A DNA stretch of 64,000 nucleotides, taken from assembly GCA_030141605.1 (NCBI GenBank), contig JAQGDQ010000180.1, forward strand, positions 126,001 to 190,000, in the 5' to 3' direction. Shown piece after piece: positions 49,877 through 60,414 of this stretch. The stretch comes from Tubiluchus corallicola. Taxonomy: Eukaryota > Priapulida > Priapulimorpha > Priapulimorphida > Tubiluchidae. Position 1 is the stretch's first letter; every line of letters starts with the position of its first letter. The position numbers and the translations under genes were made by a program. Under the pieces are notes generated by a model, which saw nothing but the letters and a program-made list of their open reading frames with translations, was not told the origin of the DNA and did no database searches.

Positions 49877-50359
49877 CAGTCAACCTCGGGTATAAGGTAC
49901 TCTCTTATAAGAGACCACCAACACCGGTCCAGATTTTTCGTAATGTTTTTCTTATGTAAAAATCTTTGTATATAAGGAACTCGGATATAAGGGACTTTCA
50001 GTTGTAAGCGACGATATCTTCAGGTCCCGTGTAATAGAAACCCAAGTAAATTACCTCACATATAAGGGACCCTATGATCGAAGTGAAATTGATCGATTTT
50101 TAACCTCAATTTTTTGCAAACTCGGCCTTCGAACAGCTCGGTTTCCCCGGTCACATACATCTCGCATCACTGAAGGAGCTTCCTACATACCGTTTGCACT
50201 TAATGTGTAGCAATAATCCATAAAAATATGGGTAAAAGTACAGAAAAGTACAGGTCTAGATACATCCTCAGTCTGACTCACCTTTGGCTCTAAGGGATAT
50301 CAGATATAAGGGATGATTTTTTCCGGTCCGGAGGTGTCCCTTATAGCCGATGTTGACTG
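49877..50359. mobile_element. pogo-like MITE, family D, in EIF2D intron 1
   Basis: 483 bp from CAGTCAACCTCGGGTATAAG to CCGATGTTGACTG. Subterminal arrays of (T)ATAAGGGAC repeats point inward from both ends, as in pogo-type elements. Flanking dinucleotides are CA on both sides rather than TA. Confidence 0.72.
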
Positions 50360-51209
50360 CATAAAAGCATCAAATTTTACAGATGAATTATGTATATAGA
50401 TGATAATTATCTACAGTTACTTAACAGACAACTTTACATCACTATTTAATCTGCTGTGTTAACTCACTGCTCAAATTAACCTATTTTATTGCCAAATAAA
50501 CGGCAGCAGACTTGATGACTTTTTAGTCAATTTCCTACCCTATCTTGTTGAGTTTATATTTACTTTATTAACACATTTATTACTTTAATTTTGTTTGTAT
50601 ACATTCATACCGCCGTTGTCAGACGTTTCCATACTCGTACAAATCGGTTTTCGACCAGAAAATCGAGCAGAAATTGTCTCCGAAATTGTGACCAGAATTT
50701 CGGTACCCAACCAACCGCCAAACACATGACGAATGCATGCGCGGCGAGCCGAGCATAACTGACCGCGCCCGAGAGTAGTCACACACAATATTTGAATCAC
50801 CTAACATTGCTAAGTGCTTTCTACGCTTATTTTTCTTCGCTTTTTCATGCAGGAACAATTATGCTTTTATTTCAAAGTAATTCTATTATATTTTTCTTAT
50901 TGTATTATCACATCTACTGTTTGAATAAACATTTTTGCATTATTATATTTCGTTTTAGTGATACCTTACAGTTCATTTGGTGCTTGAGAACGGATTATTT
51001 GCTTTTACATTATTTCTTGTAAAATGATTCAGTTCTCAACCAAATCGGTTTTCAAACACGTTTTAGGAATGAATTATGGTCGAAAACAGAGTTACTACTC
51101 TATTTTTATTACATGTATATGTTTCTGAAATGCTATAAAAAATAAACTTGATTTGATTTTGACTTTGATCCCTAATTTAGTCCTAAATAAATAATCTTTT
51201 ATGTTTTAG

Positions 51210-53073
51210 GAAAAGAATGCGAGCAACTATATTGGAAAAATATAACATTACGGAAGAGGAAGCTACAGTAATAATTCCTAATAAGGAACCCATGTCCGTG
51301 ATGAAGATTTTCACTCATTCTGGTACAACTGTATTCGTTTATCAGTTAGCACAAAACCCAGTATTCTTTGAAGTGGAAAATAACATCTATCCCACAGTTT
51401 ATTTACTCTGGCTTTATCCGGAATTGTTACCCACATTTGAGACCTGGCCCCCAGTGCTGGAAAACCTGAGAAAAGGTGCAGATTTGATGCTACCTGGTGT
51501 GATTATAAATGGTGATGTTCAGCGTGCCCTGGCCAATGTGAAGAAAGGACAGATGTGTTCAGTGGTTTTAAAAGGCAACAAAGCACCAGTTGGGGTTGGC
51601 AAAGCAGCTTTGTCTGGTGAGGACATGTACATGAGTGCAATGCGGGGTAAAGGGGTTATTATTTTACACACGTTTGGTGATCATTTATGGGCTGTTGGAG
51701 ATAAGTCCCAAATACCTTTAATATCTGTGCAGGAGGTCATTGAGGATGCCGAAACAGGCAATGAAATGAGTAGTGATCGTGAAAAGTCAAAAGACGACTG
51801 CATTGATGAGTTGAAGGAAGATGAACCTGCTTCCAGTTTGGATAACTATAGTGTGTCAGATGAACTGGAGAAATGTGTGTTGTTGTCAGATGTTGCACAT
51901 GTTAATGTTGAACCTAGTGGAAGTGATGTGTTTAATAAAAATGAGGACTCAAACATCGTGCCTTTACAAACTGATGGTGCTAGTCAGCATAATTCTGAAG
52001 AAACTGGCTTGAGCGAAAATGTGAAGAACGTCAATTTAAAAGAGTCCGAGACAGCATGTGAACCAACTGTTGTGAGCGTTGGAATTGAAGAAGAGAATAA
52101 TACGGGTGATCAAACTCCTGCAGAGAAAATGGATGCCCTTCTCTATGGTTGCTTTTGCACTGCACTGAAGACTTCTGCAAAAAAAATCGAGCTTCCATTG
52201 CTCACAAGTACATTCTACAGCGCACATATGATACCTTGCTGCCCAGTTGGAGAAAAACTCGATATAAAGAAGTCTAGTCACAAAAAATTGTCAGTTTTCT
52301 TACATGCAATGGAGAAGCAAGGGTTCATAACCCTGAAAGAGATGACGAGGGGTGTGGAAAGTGTGACTAAAATTAATAGAGCTCATCCAGAATTGAAGGC
52401 ATTTTGTGTAGATGAAGCTACACTACCAGTAGAATCACCGCCCGAAACAAAGACTTTTACACCGCCTGAAATTACAGAACTTTTGGCAGTAAACGCTGCA
52501 GTTCTGCCATTGTTTAGTTTGTACGGGTATAAAAAACACGACACATTGTTACCTCGGACTATAAGAGAATTATTAACACAGTATGTCAAAACTAACGAAC
52601 TTCAAAACACCGAAGAGCCAAATCTCGTCATGATAGATCCCCTGTTAGCCGATGTTGTACTTAGTAAAAACGAGGCTGACACGCATTTGAAATGGGACAC
52701 GCTAATGAAAAGAGTTCAAGACAAAATGCAATCGGCTTACGAAGTAAAAGCAGTTGGAGAGCCGCCTGTTGTCAAGAAAGGAAAACTTCAACCCATTCAA
52801 CTAAGTGTTGCTACGAGAGCTGGTAACAAAAAAGTGACTTTAATTCAGAATATTGAAACTTACGGAATCGACCCTGAAGAATTCGCTCATCGAGTTCAGT
52901 TGGCAGTTGCTTGCAGTACTTCTGTGAGTGAATTACCAGGTAAAACTGGGGGATCTCAGGTACTGGTTCAAGGTAATCAAATCAAGTTTATCGGCAACTT
53001 GCTTACAAGTACCTATAAGCTAAATAAAAAACATTTGGCTGGAATGGAACACGCAGTGAAGAAAAAGAAATAG
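51210..53073 (+). CDS. EIF2D: eIF2D (ligatin), large terminal coding exon
   Basis: With the exon at 48319-48374 this completes a 639-residue eIF2D, the factor that delivers tRNA to the 40S P site and helps recycle post-termination 40S complexes. In spliced numbering: N-terminal domain to about 110 (IYPTVYLLWLYPELLPTF is diagnostic); PUA domain about 113-185 (KKGQMCSVVLKGNKAPVGVG, HTFGDHLW); a Ser/Asp/Glu-rich linker about 190-320, longer than in human, which accounts for most of the excess over the 584-residue human protein; a winged helix about 322-410 (LPLLTSTFYSAHMIPCCP, LDIKKSSHKKL); SWIB/MDM2-like about 440-530; and a C-terminal SUI1/eIF1-like domain about 545-630 (NKKVTLIQNIETYGIDPEEF, VQGNQIKFIGNLL). 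The exon has acceptor ATGTTTTAG ending at 51209. The ATG at 51217 is internal, not the start. No stops or frameshifts are seen. Having all 620 later codons in one exon is unusual for this gene. Confidence 0.95.
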
Positions 53074-53367
53074 AGAACTTTTGATTTCATGCAGTTTTTT
53101 GTTTCTAACTTTATTATAGCATTCATAGTACAGTAAGCGCCACTTAATAGACACACGTTAATAGACTCAATCACTTAATTGTATCAAAAACACTGGTACA
53201 TTCTATTCAAATGTTTGTTGTTTCTGGAAGGTAAACAGTTAATCACTTGACCAGCGGTTTACTTTTGAAGTTCCTGCTGCTTTTCACAGGGAAAACAAGA
53301 TCATCACCAACTGCAGTTCAAGTGCTAGGTGACCAGGTGTTTTGAATGAATGTGTTTCAGCTGTTTG

Positions 53368-53373
53368 AATAAA
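53368..53373 (+). terminator. candidate EIF2D polyadenylation signal
   Basis: AATAAA 295 bases after the EIF2D stop codon. A second AATAAA is at 53454-53459. Either could direct 3' end formation. The choice is not decidable from sequence alone. Confidence 0.4.
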
Positions 53374-53814
53374 CAAAGAACTACTCAAAATCATCATCAG
53401 TTATTTAGTATTAATCTTTAATAAGTAAATATCAATAACATCATTTACAATGCAATAAAAGAAAATAATATTCAAGAATTATATACAAGTAGTATTTATA
53501 TTGCACAGTCAATCCTCACTGTACTTGGGTTTATCATAATGTCTGTCTGCTACAAATTATTTAAATCACACTCATTTCAATCATAAAAAACTTCAATGAC
53601 TTGTACATGAAAAATGCTATTATTTATAGCAGCAATAATATTCCTTTTAAAGGGAAAGGTAAAGTTCCAAATTTTAATAATTAAAAATGATGACAAACAG
53701 CACAATACGTATGCATAAAGTCTTACTAAAAATGTAAATGATAATTATAATTCTCCTGCCAAACAAATCGGGCTGCACACTGTACGTTTTGAAAATTATG
53801 ATGTAACCTGCTTA

Positions 53815-54273
53815 TAGTCAACCTCGGGTATAAGGTACTCGCTTATAAGGGACGTTTGCTTATAAGGGACCACCAACACTGGTCCCGATTTTTCGTAATG
53901 TTTTTCCTATGTAAAAATCTTCGTATATAAGGGACTTTCTGTTATAATGGACAATATATTCAGGTCCTGTGTAATAGAAACCCAGGTAAATTACATCGCA
54001 TATAAAGGAGCCTATGATCAAAGGGAAATAGATCGATTTTTAACTTCAATTTTTCACAAACTCGGCCTCCGAACAGCTCGGTTTCCCCGGTCACATACAT
54101 CTCGCATCTCTGAAGGAGCTTCCTACATACCGTTTGTACAGAAGTACAGAAAAGTACAGGTCTAGATACACCCTTACACCCTGGGTCTGACTCAACTTCG
54201 GCTATAAGGGACATCGGATATAAAGGACGTTTTTTTCCGGTCCGGAGGTGTCCCTTATATCCGAGGTTAACTG
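53815..54273. mobile_element. pogo-like MITE, family D, second copy
   Basis: Begins TAGTCAACCTCGGGTATAAG after TA (53813-53814) and ends CCGAGGTTAACTG. It is collinear with 49877-50359, with a short central deletion. Confidence 0.72.
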
Positions 54274-54797
54274 TGGCACTATCAAAGCCATGGCCAATTG
54301 AGCTCATGCACAATTTTAACTTTTTTTGCAAAATTTTCATACACTTTTATGACAATGACTGTGCGCTGCTTTTCTATACGATGTCATTATTAATTTTGTT
54401 CAAAATTTGTGTGCCTAGATTTGAATAAAAGATTGCAACTTTAATGTGATTTTGCACGAAATCTTGTCGCGATTTTATCGCGAAAACTTTGTAACGTTTT
54501 TCTGGAAAATTAAAATAACCTTAACATTCTGGGAACCTTTAACGTTTCCTTTAAATATAAGTAATTTTTAGATGCTATTTGAAAAAGCCATCTAAAAATC
54601 AAAATGACAAAAGACAATGAAGCCCTCAAGGCAAATTCTACAGAATTTCAAGATGTAAACGCTATTTTAAGCAGTCTCTATGCAGCACCTTAAAATAAGA
54701 TGCTGCTTTAAAACACTAAGCAACACTCTTATTAACATCTCAGTTAATAGTGCTACCTCATACATGCATAGAAGGCGATTAATAGAAATGCACTACT

Positions 54798-55211
54798 CAG
54801 GGTTGCCACAGAATTTTAAAATAAAATTCCTTGACTTTTCTCTGACCAAATATTGATTTTCCATAACCAAGATAAGCAGAAATTGCATTACCAGTATGCA
54901 CATTTAAACATTTTTGTGTATGGACATTCATACATATACTGATATATACTGTGTCGGCCAATCATTATTTTTTGGAACAGAAATCAAAACTGGGAGTCCG
55001 TCATAGCAAAATTTCATTTGAACACGAATCGCCTAAAAACATGTTTGGAAAAAAATTGGTTCACGGTGATTATTTTTTCAACTCTCCAATTTCCCTGACT
55101 TTTTGCCCCATTTTCCCTGACTGTTTGCCAAATCATCTCTCCCCTGACTTTTCCATCACCGCCTGTATTTTCAAGGATTTTCCAGGATTTGCTCTGACCG
55201 TGGGAACCCTG
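54798..55211. mobile_element. hAT-like element, CAGGGTTGCCACAG ends
   Basis: 414 bp between CAGGGTTGCCACAG and CCGTGGGAACCCTG. The interior has repeated CCTGACTTTT/CCCTGACTTTTTGCC motifs. The termini are hAT-like; the flanks (GCACTACT/ACTACCAT) do not form a clean 8-bp duplication. Confidence 0.62.
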
Positions 55212-56133
55212 ACTACCATATTATAATCAAAGCACAGTCCGTATTATAATGCAAGGTTTAATACGATTACCATAGCATTTAAATTAATCTTTAATCGGCA
55301 GTACTCACTTATTCGTAAATACTTGGCACTAAAAATATACTTCAATAAACTAGCAAAACATCGGTGCTACAGCTACAAAGCAGACCAGTTCATTTCACAA
55401 ACAATCCAGCAAAGCACCTTTTTGGCTACTATATGGACTACATGTAACGGCAGAGAATGATATTCGTTTATGCGAATACAAAAATCACCGTAAAAAAAAC
55501 CGAAACACAAACAAACTAGTTGTAAATGTTGCACATGCGCACTAGCACAGCACTCCCAAAAATAATCTGAAGCAATATTTCTCAATATTCCTGAACAAGA
55601 CACTCTGGCGTATCAAGTCTTTACTCCCTAGGCTGATAGTTCTGTCCCGTCCATCTCTATTGTGAATTTATGGTTACTTATGTATAATGAGCAGATCGAA
55701 CAATTACTTGTGGTGTATTAGAAACACTATTAAGCTAGTTTCTACATAGTCATTATTAATTACATGTATTTGCACAGCGCTTACAACTGCCGGATGTGTA
55801 ATACCTTGCACCTGTTCGTTATGTGGCACTTATATAAAAGCTGGGCTCACTAACTGCCTGTGGTGTGTTATAAAATGTGGCCTTTAGATGAATATAAAAG
55901 TATACACATTTTCCGAGAAGAATAAGAAAACGTGACACCGCTCAAACATTAGTACCCTAGACTATAGCCTAGTTAGCCTATTGGTTAATATGCCCCTGAA
56001 GATACTGTAACACTTCTATGTGCATGAAACTTTACAATTTGTATCCACCATAGACAACAATACAAACGTAATTATGTGTGTCAATACATTCATAAAAACC
56101 AGGCATCAGCACTTCTGTTGTGTCACTAATTAA

Positions 56134-56593
56134 AGCAGAAGAAAACACTTTATATCACCTTACATGCTGTCTTATTGCATACAGAGCTTGCGTTAGCAGT
56201 AATGTTGTATAAAACTTGAAAGTTTAAACTCTTGTAATGGCCCTCTTAGGCACAGCCATTTTAAAGGTAACATTTAAAACAAGTTTAAATAACATTGCTT
56301 AAAGTTTAAAAAAATAATCAGAGCATTTGTAGCTCACACGTCACTAAGTGAGCAAAAGTTTAAATTACTTTATATTGTCAATAAGATTAATAATGTATTT
56401 TTGGTGAATCAGTGATTCACACTGGGATGGCGATACAGTGCTGTTTTACCAAGTGGTGTGAATATTTAAAATTATTAAGACCTTTCTTCTCCAATTAAAT
56501 GCACATTTCAAACAGGTAAGCATAAAAGAAATTAATATAACTTTGTTTGGAAAATTCTTTGGGACATACCTTAAAATTTCCTTTTCTTACCTT
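56134..56593 (-). mobile_element. piggyBac-like MITE, family C, partial copy
   Basis: Starts after TTAA (56130-56133) with AGCAGAAGAAAACAC and matches the inverted family C through the CAGCCATTTTAAAGGTAAC block. It ends in diverged sequence near a TTAA at 56594. Confidence 0.58.
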
Positions 56594-56773
56594 TAAGATA
56601 AAAATCTGCAAATGCTCTAATGTACATTTATCGTGATGTAGCAACATTACATGTACATTTATCATGATGTAGCAACATTACATTACATCACATGTAGCAA
56701 CAACCATGTAATTCATGTAATCACGAGGTAGTGTAATCCATTTTCGTCTGGTGGAATGTTATCTCTGCAGCTG

Positions 56774-56978
56774 CTAAAAACTTATGGCTTTTAATGTTTG
56801 GTATATAGAATGCACTACTTTGGCCGCTGCCAGCAAAGCAACTGCTCCAAACGCGGCCATAAGGCAGGGCACGGTGTACATCAAGTACGGATGCTGTAGT
56901 ACAAGCAGCACGGTTGTCAGTTTACAGTTCTGCAAGGCGTACAGGAAGGAATGTGCCAGCGCAAAGCTCCCAAGTGAT
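56774..56978 (-). CDS. unrecognised multi-pass membrane protein, terminal coding exon
   Basis: Minus-strand exon with a strong acceptor (pyrimidine-rich, ending TTTCTTTCAG at 56979), open to a TAG at 56776-56774. It encodes 67 residues after a split Arg: SLGSFALAHSFLYALQNCKL, a hydrophobic stretch TTVLLVLQHPYLMYTVPCLM, then AAFGAVALLAAAKVVHSIYQ and TLKAISF. Two membrane segments are apparent, and the base composition is clearly less AT-rich than the flanks. It joins in phase to the exon at 58368-58248 (AG|A gives Arg). An antisense frame over the same bases has no splice support and reads as ordinary shadow. I do not recognise the family. The role is unknown beyond membrane location. Confidence 0.72.
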
Positions 56979-57121
56979 CTGAAAGAAAGAAAACTTGCCA
57001 ACAAATATGCCTTTCACAGTTCCAGCCATTATTAATAATAGCTTTCTCTTATATTTTTTTGTTTTTTATGGATATTTTTTCTATAGTTACTTAATTTCAT
57101 CATAATTTTGTTCATAAATAA

Positions 57122-57462
57122 GCCTTTTCACAGTTCCAGCAATTGATGATGATCGCAAAAAGGTCAGAGGTTAAATTTACCAGACAACGCATTTGTGTAC
57201 ACTTGACAACGCCTCGCAGCCCATGCTATTGTAATAGTAACAACTTTAACAGCTAGCTAGAACCTTACCTAGTTCATTTTTTCTTGCTCCTAAGCAAGAT
57301 CCTGCTAGTAAATCACTCTTTGTACAGACTAATGCATAATTATGTAAAGTCCACGTAAAAAAACCGAGTTACTGAACTGATGCAGCAGATGGCTGTGCTG
57401 CGGTACACTTAACCTTTGACTTAAAGCAAATGCACGTGCGCACAACGAAACTATGAAAAGGC
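57122..57462 (-). mobile_element. GCCTTTTCAC inverted-repeat MITE, inverted copy
   Basis: GCCTTTTCACAGTTCCAGC to AACTATGAAAAGGC, flanked by TAA and TTA. It is oriented opposite to the next copy at 57590-57870. Confidence 0.68.
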
Positions 57463-57589
57463 TTATTCGTTTACGTTAACTGGAATAGCTTGGCGTTTAT
57501 GTGACAGAAAGTGAATAAACGTTGACATCAAACTTATCAGTAAAAATGAATGGTTTTACGACTACAAACTACAGTGTGAACTAAGACTC

Positions 57590-57870
57590 TCTGCACGCGC
57601 AGCTGATGTAGGTCAAAAGTTAAGTGTACCACAGCAACGTGTCTTAACCACAACCGGCATGTGACAGACATGTGTGTAAAGCAAAGCCATCTGCCACAGC
57701 ATTTCAATAACTTCAGTTGTTTTTCATGAGCTTTACTTTATTATGCGTAGAGTGGTTTACTAGCAGGATCTTGCTTGGGAACAAGAAAAAATGAACTAGG
57801 TGAGATTCTAGCTAGCTGTTAGAATTGTTACAATTACAACAGCATGGGCTGCGAGGCGTTGTCAAGTGAT
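57590..57870 (+). mobile_element. GCCTTTTCAC family, both ends missing
   Basis: Matches the interior (CACGCGCAG, AGGTCAAAAGTTAAGTG, TAGCAGGATCTTGCTTGGG, GCGAGGCGTTGTCAAGTG) but lacks both terminal repeats. It lies head to head with 57122-57462 in the intron of the membrane-protein gene. Confidence 0.6.
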
Positions 57871-58247
57871 GGATTCAAAGTTTTTGTTCTAGTAAAATCT
57901 AAGCTGTGGTCAATTTGTCTGACGTAAATAGTCAAACCACTTTTGGATTTTTTATAGAAACAGGTGAAAGTTGGATGTGGGAACTACAGCATCAGAAAGA
58001 CAAACGTCAAAAAAAAACGACCGAAAAATTCTTTGTTGCCGTACATCTTTCTCACGTTTTCTTATTTCACACATTTAAACTTCTACCAGTTTCCCCTACT
58101 AACACTAAGGTGCATTGGTTATTTTCACGTTAGAATTTTGCTAGAATTTTTTTTTAGAATTTCTAGGTAAAAATTAAAAACAACATTTAAATGAAGACAG
58201 CGAGTCATGAATACAATGTTGTCTACATTTTCATGCTGTAAAAGTAC

Positions 58248-58368
58248 CTTAGGGTTGGACGATGCACAAGGATAATGAGACCAACTAAGTTAACACAGAG
58301 ACCAACGGTCAGTTTCAATATCAGCAAAGTGTGTTCAACTGCAAACATCATGTTTCCAGCTTTTGTTT
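58248..58368 (-). CDS. unrecognised multi-pass membrane protein, penultimate coding exon
   Basis: Minus-strand exon of 121 nt, bounded by acceptor TTTTTGATTTTAG (ending 58369) and donor AAG|GTACTT (58247). It begins with two bases of a split codon, then encodes TKAGNMMFAVEHTLLILKLT and VGLCVNLVGLIILVHRPTL, leaving AG for the next exon. One long hydrophobic segment (about residues 14-34 of the exon) is a membrane helix followed by a basic loop (HRPTLR). The split codon fits the terminal exon at 56978 exactly, which is the main reason for confidence. The upstream intron side has a tandem duplication at about 58380-58505. The N-terminal exons are not certain; a candidate lies near 60040-60200. 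Confidence 0.68.
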
Positions 58369-58379
58369 CTAAAATCAAA

Positions 58380-58510
58380 AACACACAAATTATTACCATG
58401 GCTAGACAGATAATGACACATACATTGAGTTTCTGCAAGTTGATCACACAAATTATTACCATGCATGGCTAGACAGATAATGACACATACTTTGCATGAC
58501 ATTGTGAGTT
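58380..58510 (+). repeat. ~64-bp tandem duplication
   Basis: CACACAAATTATTACCATG and GGCTAGACAGATAATGACAC recur about 64 bp apart, immediately upstream (gene sense) of the acceptor at 58369. Confidence 0.8.
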
Positions 58511-58639
58511 TCTGCAAGTTTATCAAAAATCAGTAATGCACATAGTAACATTTTTGAAAGACTGTTTATCTTATCTCTTACAAAATAAACGAAGTTTGAA
58601 CAAAAGGAACATGTCAGATAAACTTAATGTGCTTTCATT

Positions 58640-59035
58640 AACAGAGAAAAAACATAATGCTCTTTATAATCTCAAAGGTTACAACATTTATTCAGTAGCT
58701 TTCGCCCTAGCGGGCCTCGTTAGCAGAAAACAACAGGTAAAATATCAAAATAGCATGTACCAATGTGAATGTAATGTAACTTAAATTGCTTAATGTAACC
58801 CACCACAAACAATTCAATTTATGTGCTTCTCACTGTAACACACCACAGCCACTTATGTTTGCTCAGTGTTTATAAACTATTGCTTTGAATATGCAATGAA
58901 TATGTACATTGGTTATATAGCGTTTTAACATAGCATCCGTTGTTTTCAGCTGATGATGCCCGCTAGGATGAAAGCTACTGACTTTGAGATGATAAAGGGC
59001 TTTACGTTTTTCTCTGTTACTGATGACAACTCTCA
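58640..59035. mobile_element. inverted-repeat module with hammerhead-like motifs, in an intron
   Basis: Arms at about 58640-58735 and 58945-59035 (AACAGAGAAAAA / TTTTTCTCTGTTA, CAGTAGCTTTC / GAAAGCTACTG). The left arm on the minus strand reads GCCC-GCTA-GGGC-GAAAGC, a perfect stem-loop followed by the GAAA box. The right arm on the plus strand reads CAGCTGATGATGCCCGCTAG, then GATGAAAGC, with an intact CTGATGA box but an imperfect stem. The two arms therefore preserve complementary parts of a hammerhead-like core. Confidence 0.42.
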
Positions 59036-60042
59036 GAACTGTCTCGTATTTCGAGTTTAATATGCTCCCTTTGATGCTTTGTTTAAATTTGCATTGAAAA
59101 CTTGGAATTTTGCCTCCGATACCACTTGACATGTCACAAACTTTACTCAGAATTTTAACCTTTAAACGACATTATTAATCTACGTAAGTTAATCAACCTT
59201 CGTCGTTGCCATGTCTTTTAGTGCTAGTTATATTTCAGAGACAATTGAATGAGAGTTCAAACCATAACTGAGGTAATGAACACAATTGACATTAAACTCT
59301 ATTCATGTGTTACTGTAATTATCAGTATAAACAGAAAAATGAAACCATCCATAAAATTGTCAAAATTTTGAATCGATTTTGCACTATTATGAGCATCATT
59401 TCCTTTTTTTATTGTTTATTTATTTCACATCAACACAAATACACAATTAATACATTAAAAGAAACAAAAAGTTTTCAATAATTCAATGAATAACAAACAG
59501 TAAGATACATAATAAGAAGCAAATTTTGGAAAAAATGATTTAAACTGTCTTTAGACGTAGGTCAACCTATGGTAAACAAAGATAGTGATATCGCTACTTC
59601 CTTTAATGCTGGTGTCTAAACAACGTTATGTACAGCATCATTACAAATATACTAACTTGACTCTCAAAACACTGTGGGGTTGAAGATAAACAAGAGAATT
59701 ATCGCTTTTTATGTTCTTAGTAAATTCGTATACAGTTTACTTTGAGCACATAACTAGTTTTGATATACCATAGTTTAGGTTTGCTATATATACAAATGTA
59801 AATGTGTTGCGGGCAATCAAAAAGCAGGGCTTGTTAGATTGTCCCACACCGTGAAAGAAAAAAAGTAATAAAACATATAAAAGGTATTTCAAAACATAGG
59901 ATAAATTTAACAATTCCATGTAGCCGTAATTTACGAAAGTAAAAAACGAAAACGGTAACGTTTGCGTTCTCAAACAAAAGACGTACCAGATTGCAAGTGA
60001 AGACCAGAAAAAAGACCCAACACAAGGTAAGAAGAATTAAAT

Positions 60043-60205
60043 ATACACCTATCTTGCCCAGCTACGTCAACAGCAATAGCGGATAAGTGTGATCCATTGA
60101 AACAGCAAGAAACCAGGCGGAAACGAGTATCACTTGACAACACAACATCCGAAGCAGCCCCTACGCCCACTAGAGATCCGTATAGACCTGTCACGTTCAC
60201 CCTAA
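60043..60205 (-). other. possible upstream exon of the membrane-protein gene (strand uncertain)
   Basis: On the minus strand the frame reads VNVTGLYGSLVGVGAASDVV, LSSDTRFRLVSCCFNGSHLS and AIAVDVAGQD, ending at a donor-like AG|GTGTAT at about 60042. It has two N-glycosylation sequons (NVT, NGS) that would suit a lumenal domain. Its end phase (two bases left over) does not match the 58368 exon (which needs one), so an exon would have to lie between. On the plus strand the same bases follow an acceptor-like CTATCTTGCCCAG and encode a Ser/Thr/Pro-rich tail ending in TLMIHDG and a stop. One of the two is probably real; I cannot say which. Confidence 0.3.
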
Positions 60206-60258
60206 TGATTCACGATGGTTGATGTTTTGCTACAACATGGCAACGTTATCACAGAAGC

Positions 60259-60414
60259 ATGGCGGCTAGCGTAACCCACCATGAAGCCACAACCCTACAG
60301 CTACTACTACTTGCTGGCTTCCCTACTCGGAAAGGCTTCACCAGAAAAAGCGCCAGTGGAGCGGATCCAGCAGTAGGGAGCTCGGAAAAAGAGGATCGTT
60401 TAATAGATTTTTAA
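60259..60414 (+). other. short open frame in a less AT-rich region
   Basis: An ATG in good context (gcATGGCGGCTAGC) opens a 51-codon frame that begins MAASVTHHEATTLQLLLLAG and ends in an acidic EKEDRLIDF and TAA. No family is recognised. It lies just beyond the candidate exon at 60043-60205, in the most promoter-like stretch of this end of the window. It may be a 5' exon, an upstream ORF or chance. Confidence 0.2.

Larger units (their letters stand above)
48375..51209 (+). other. EIF2D intron 1
   Basis: 2,835 bases from GTAAAT to TTTTAG. It contains the TA-flanked inverted-repeat element at 48731-49524 and the pogo-like element at 49877-50359. The remainder (50360-51150) is AT-rich apart from a GC-richer patch at 50610-50780. 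That patch is open on the minus strand for about 70 codons but shows no recognisable product. Confidence 0.88.
53074..56773. other. 3' intergenic region between the convergent EIF2D and membrane-protein genes
   Basis: Contains the EIF2D 3' UTR, the pogo-like element at 53815-54273, the hAT-like element at 54798-55211 and the piggyBac-like copy at 56134-56593. A short tandem duplication of about 32 bp (GTACATTTATC...GTAGCAACATTACAT) lies at 56622-56690. The stretch 55212-56130 is AT-rich with no gene seen. Confidence 0.55.

Noticed and set aside
51217-51219. ATG at 51217 as the EIF2D start codon
   Set aside because: It would delete the conserved N-terminus; an in-phase exon encoding that N-terminus exists at 48319-48374.
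53131-53520. Possible transposon beginning TACAGTAAGCGCCACTTAAT
   Set aside because: The start resembles a mariner-type terminus, but no matching inverted end could be located.
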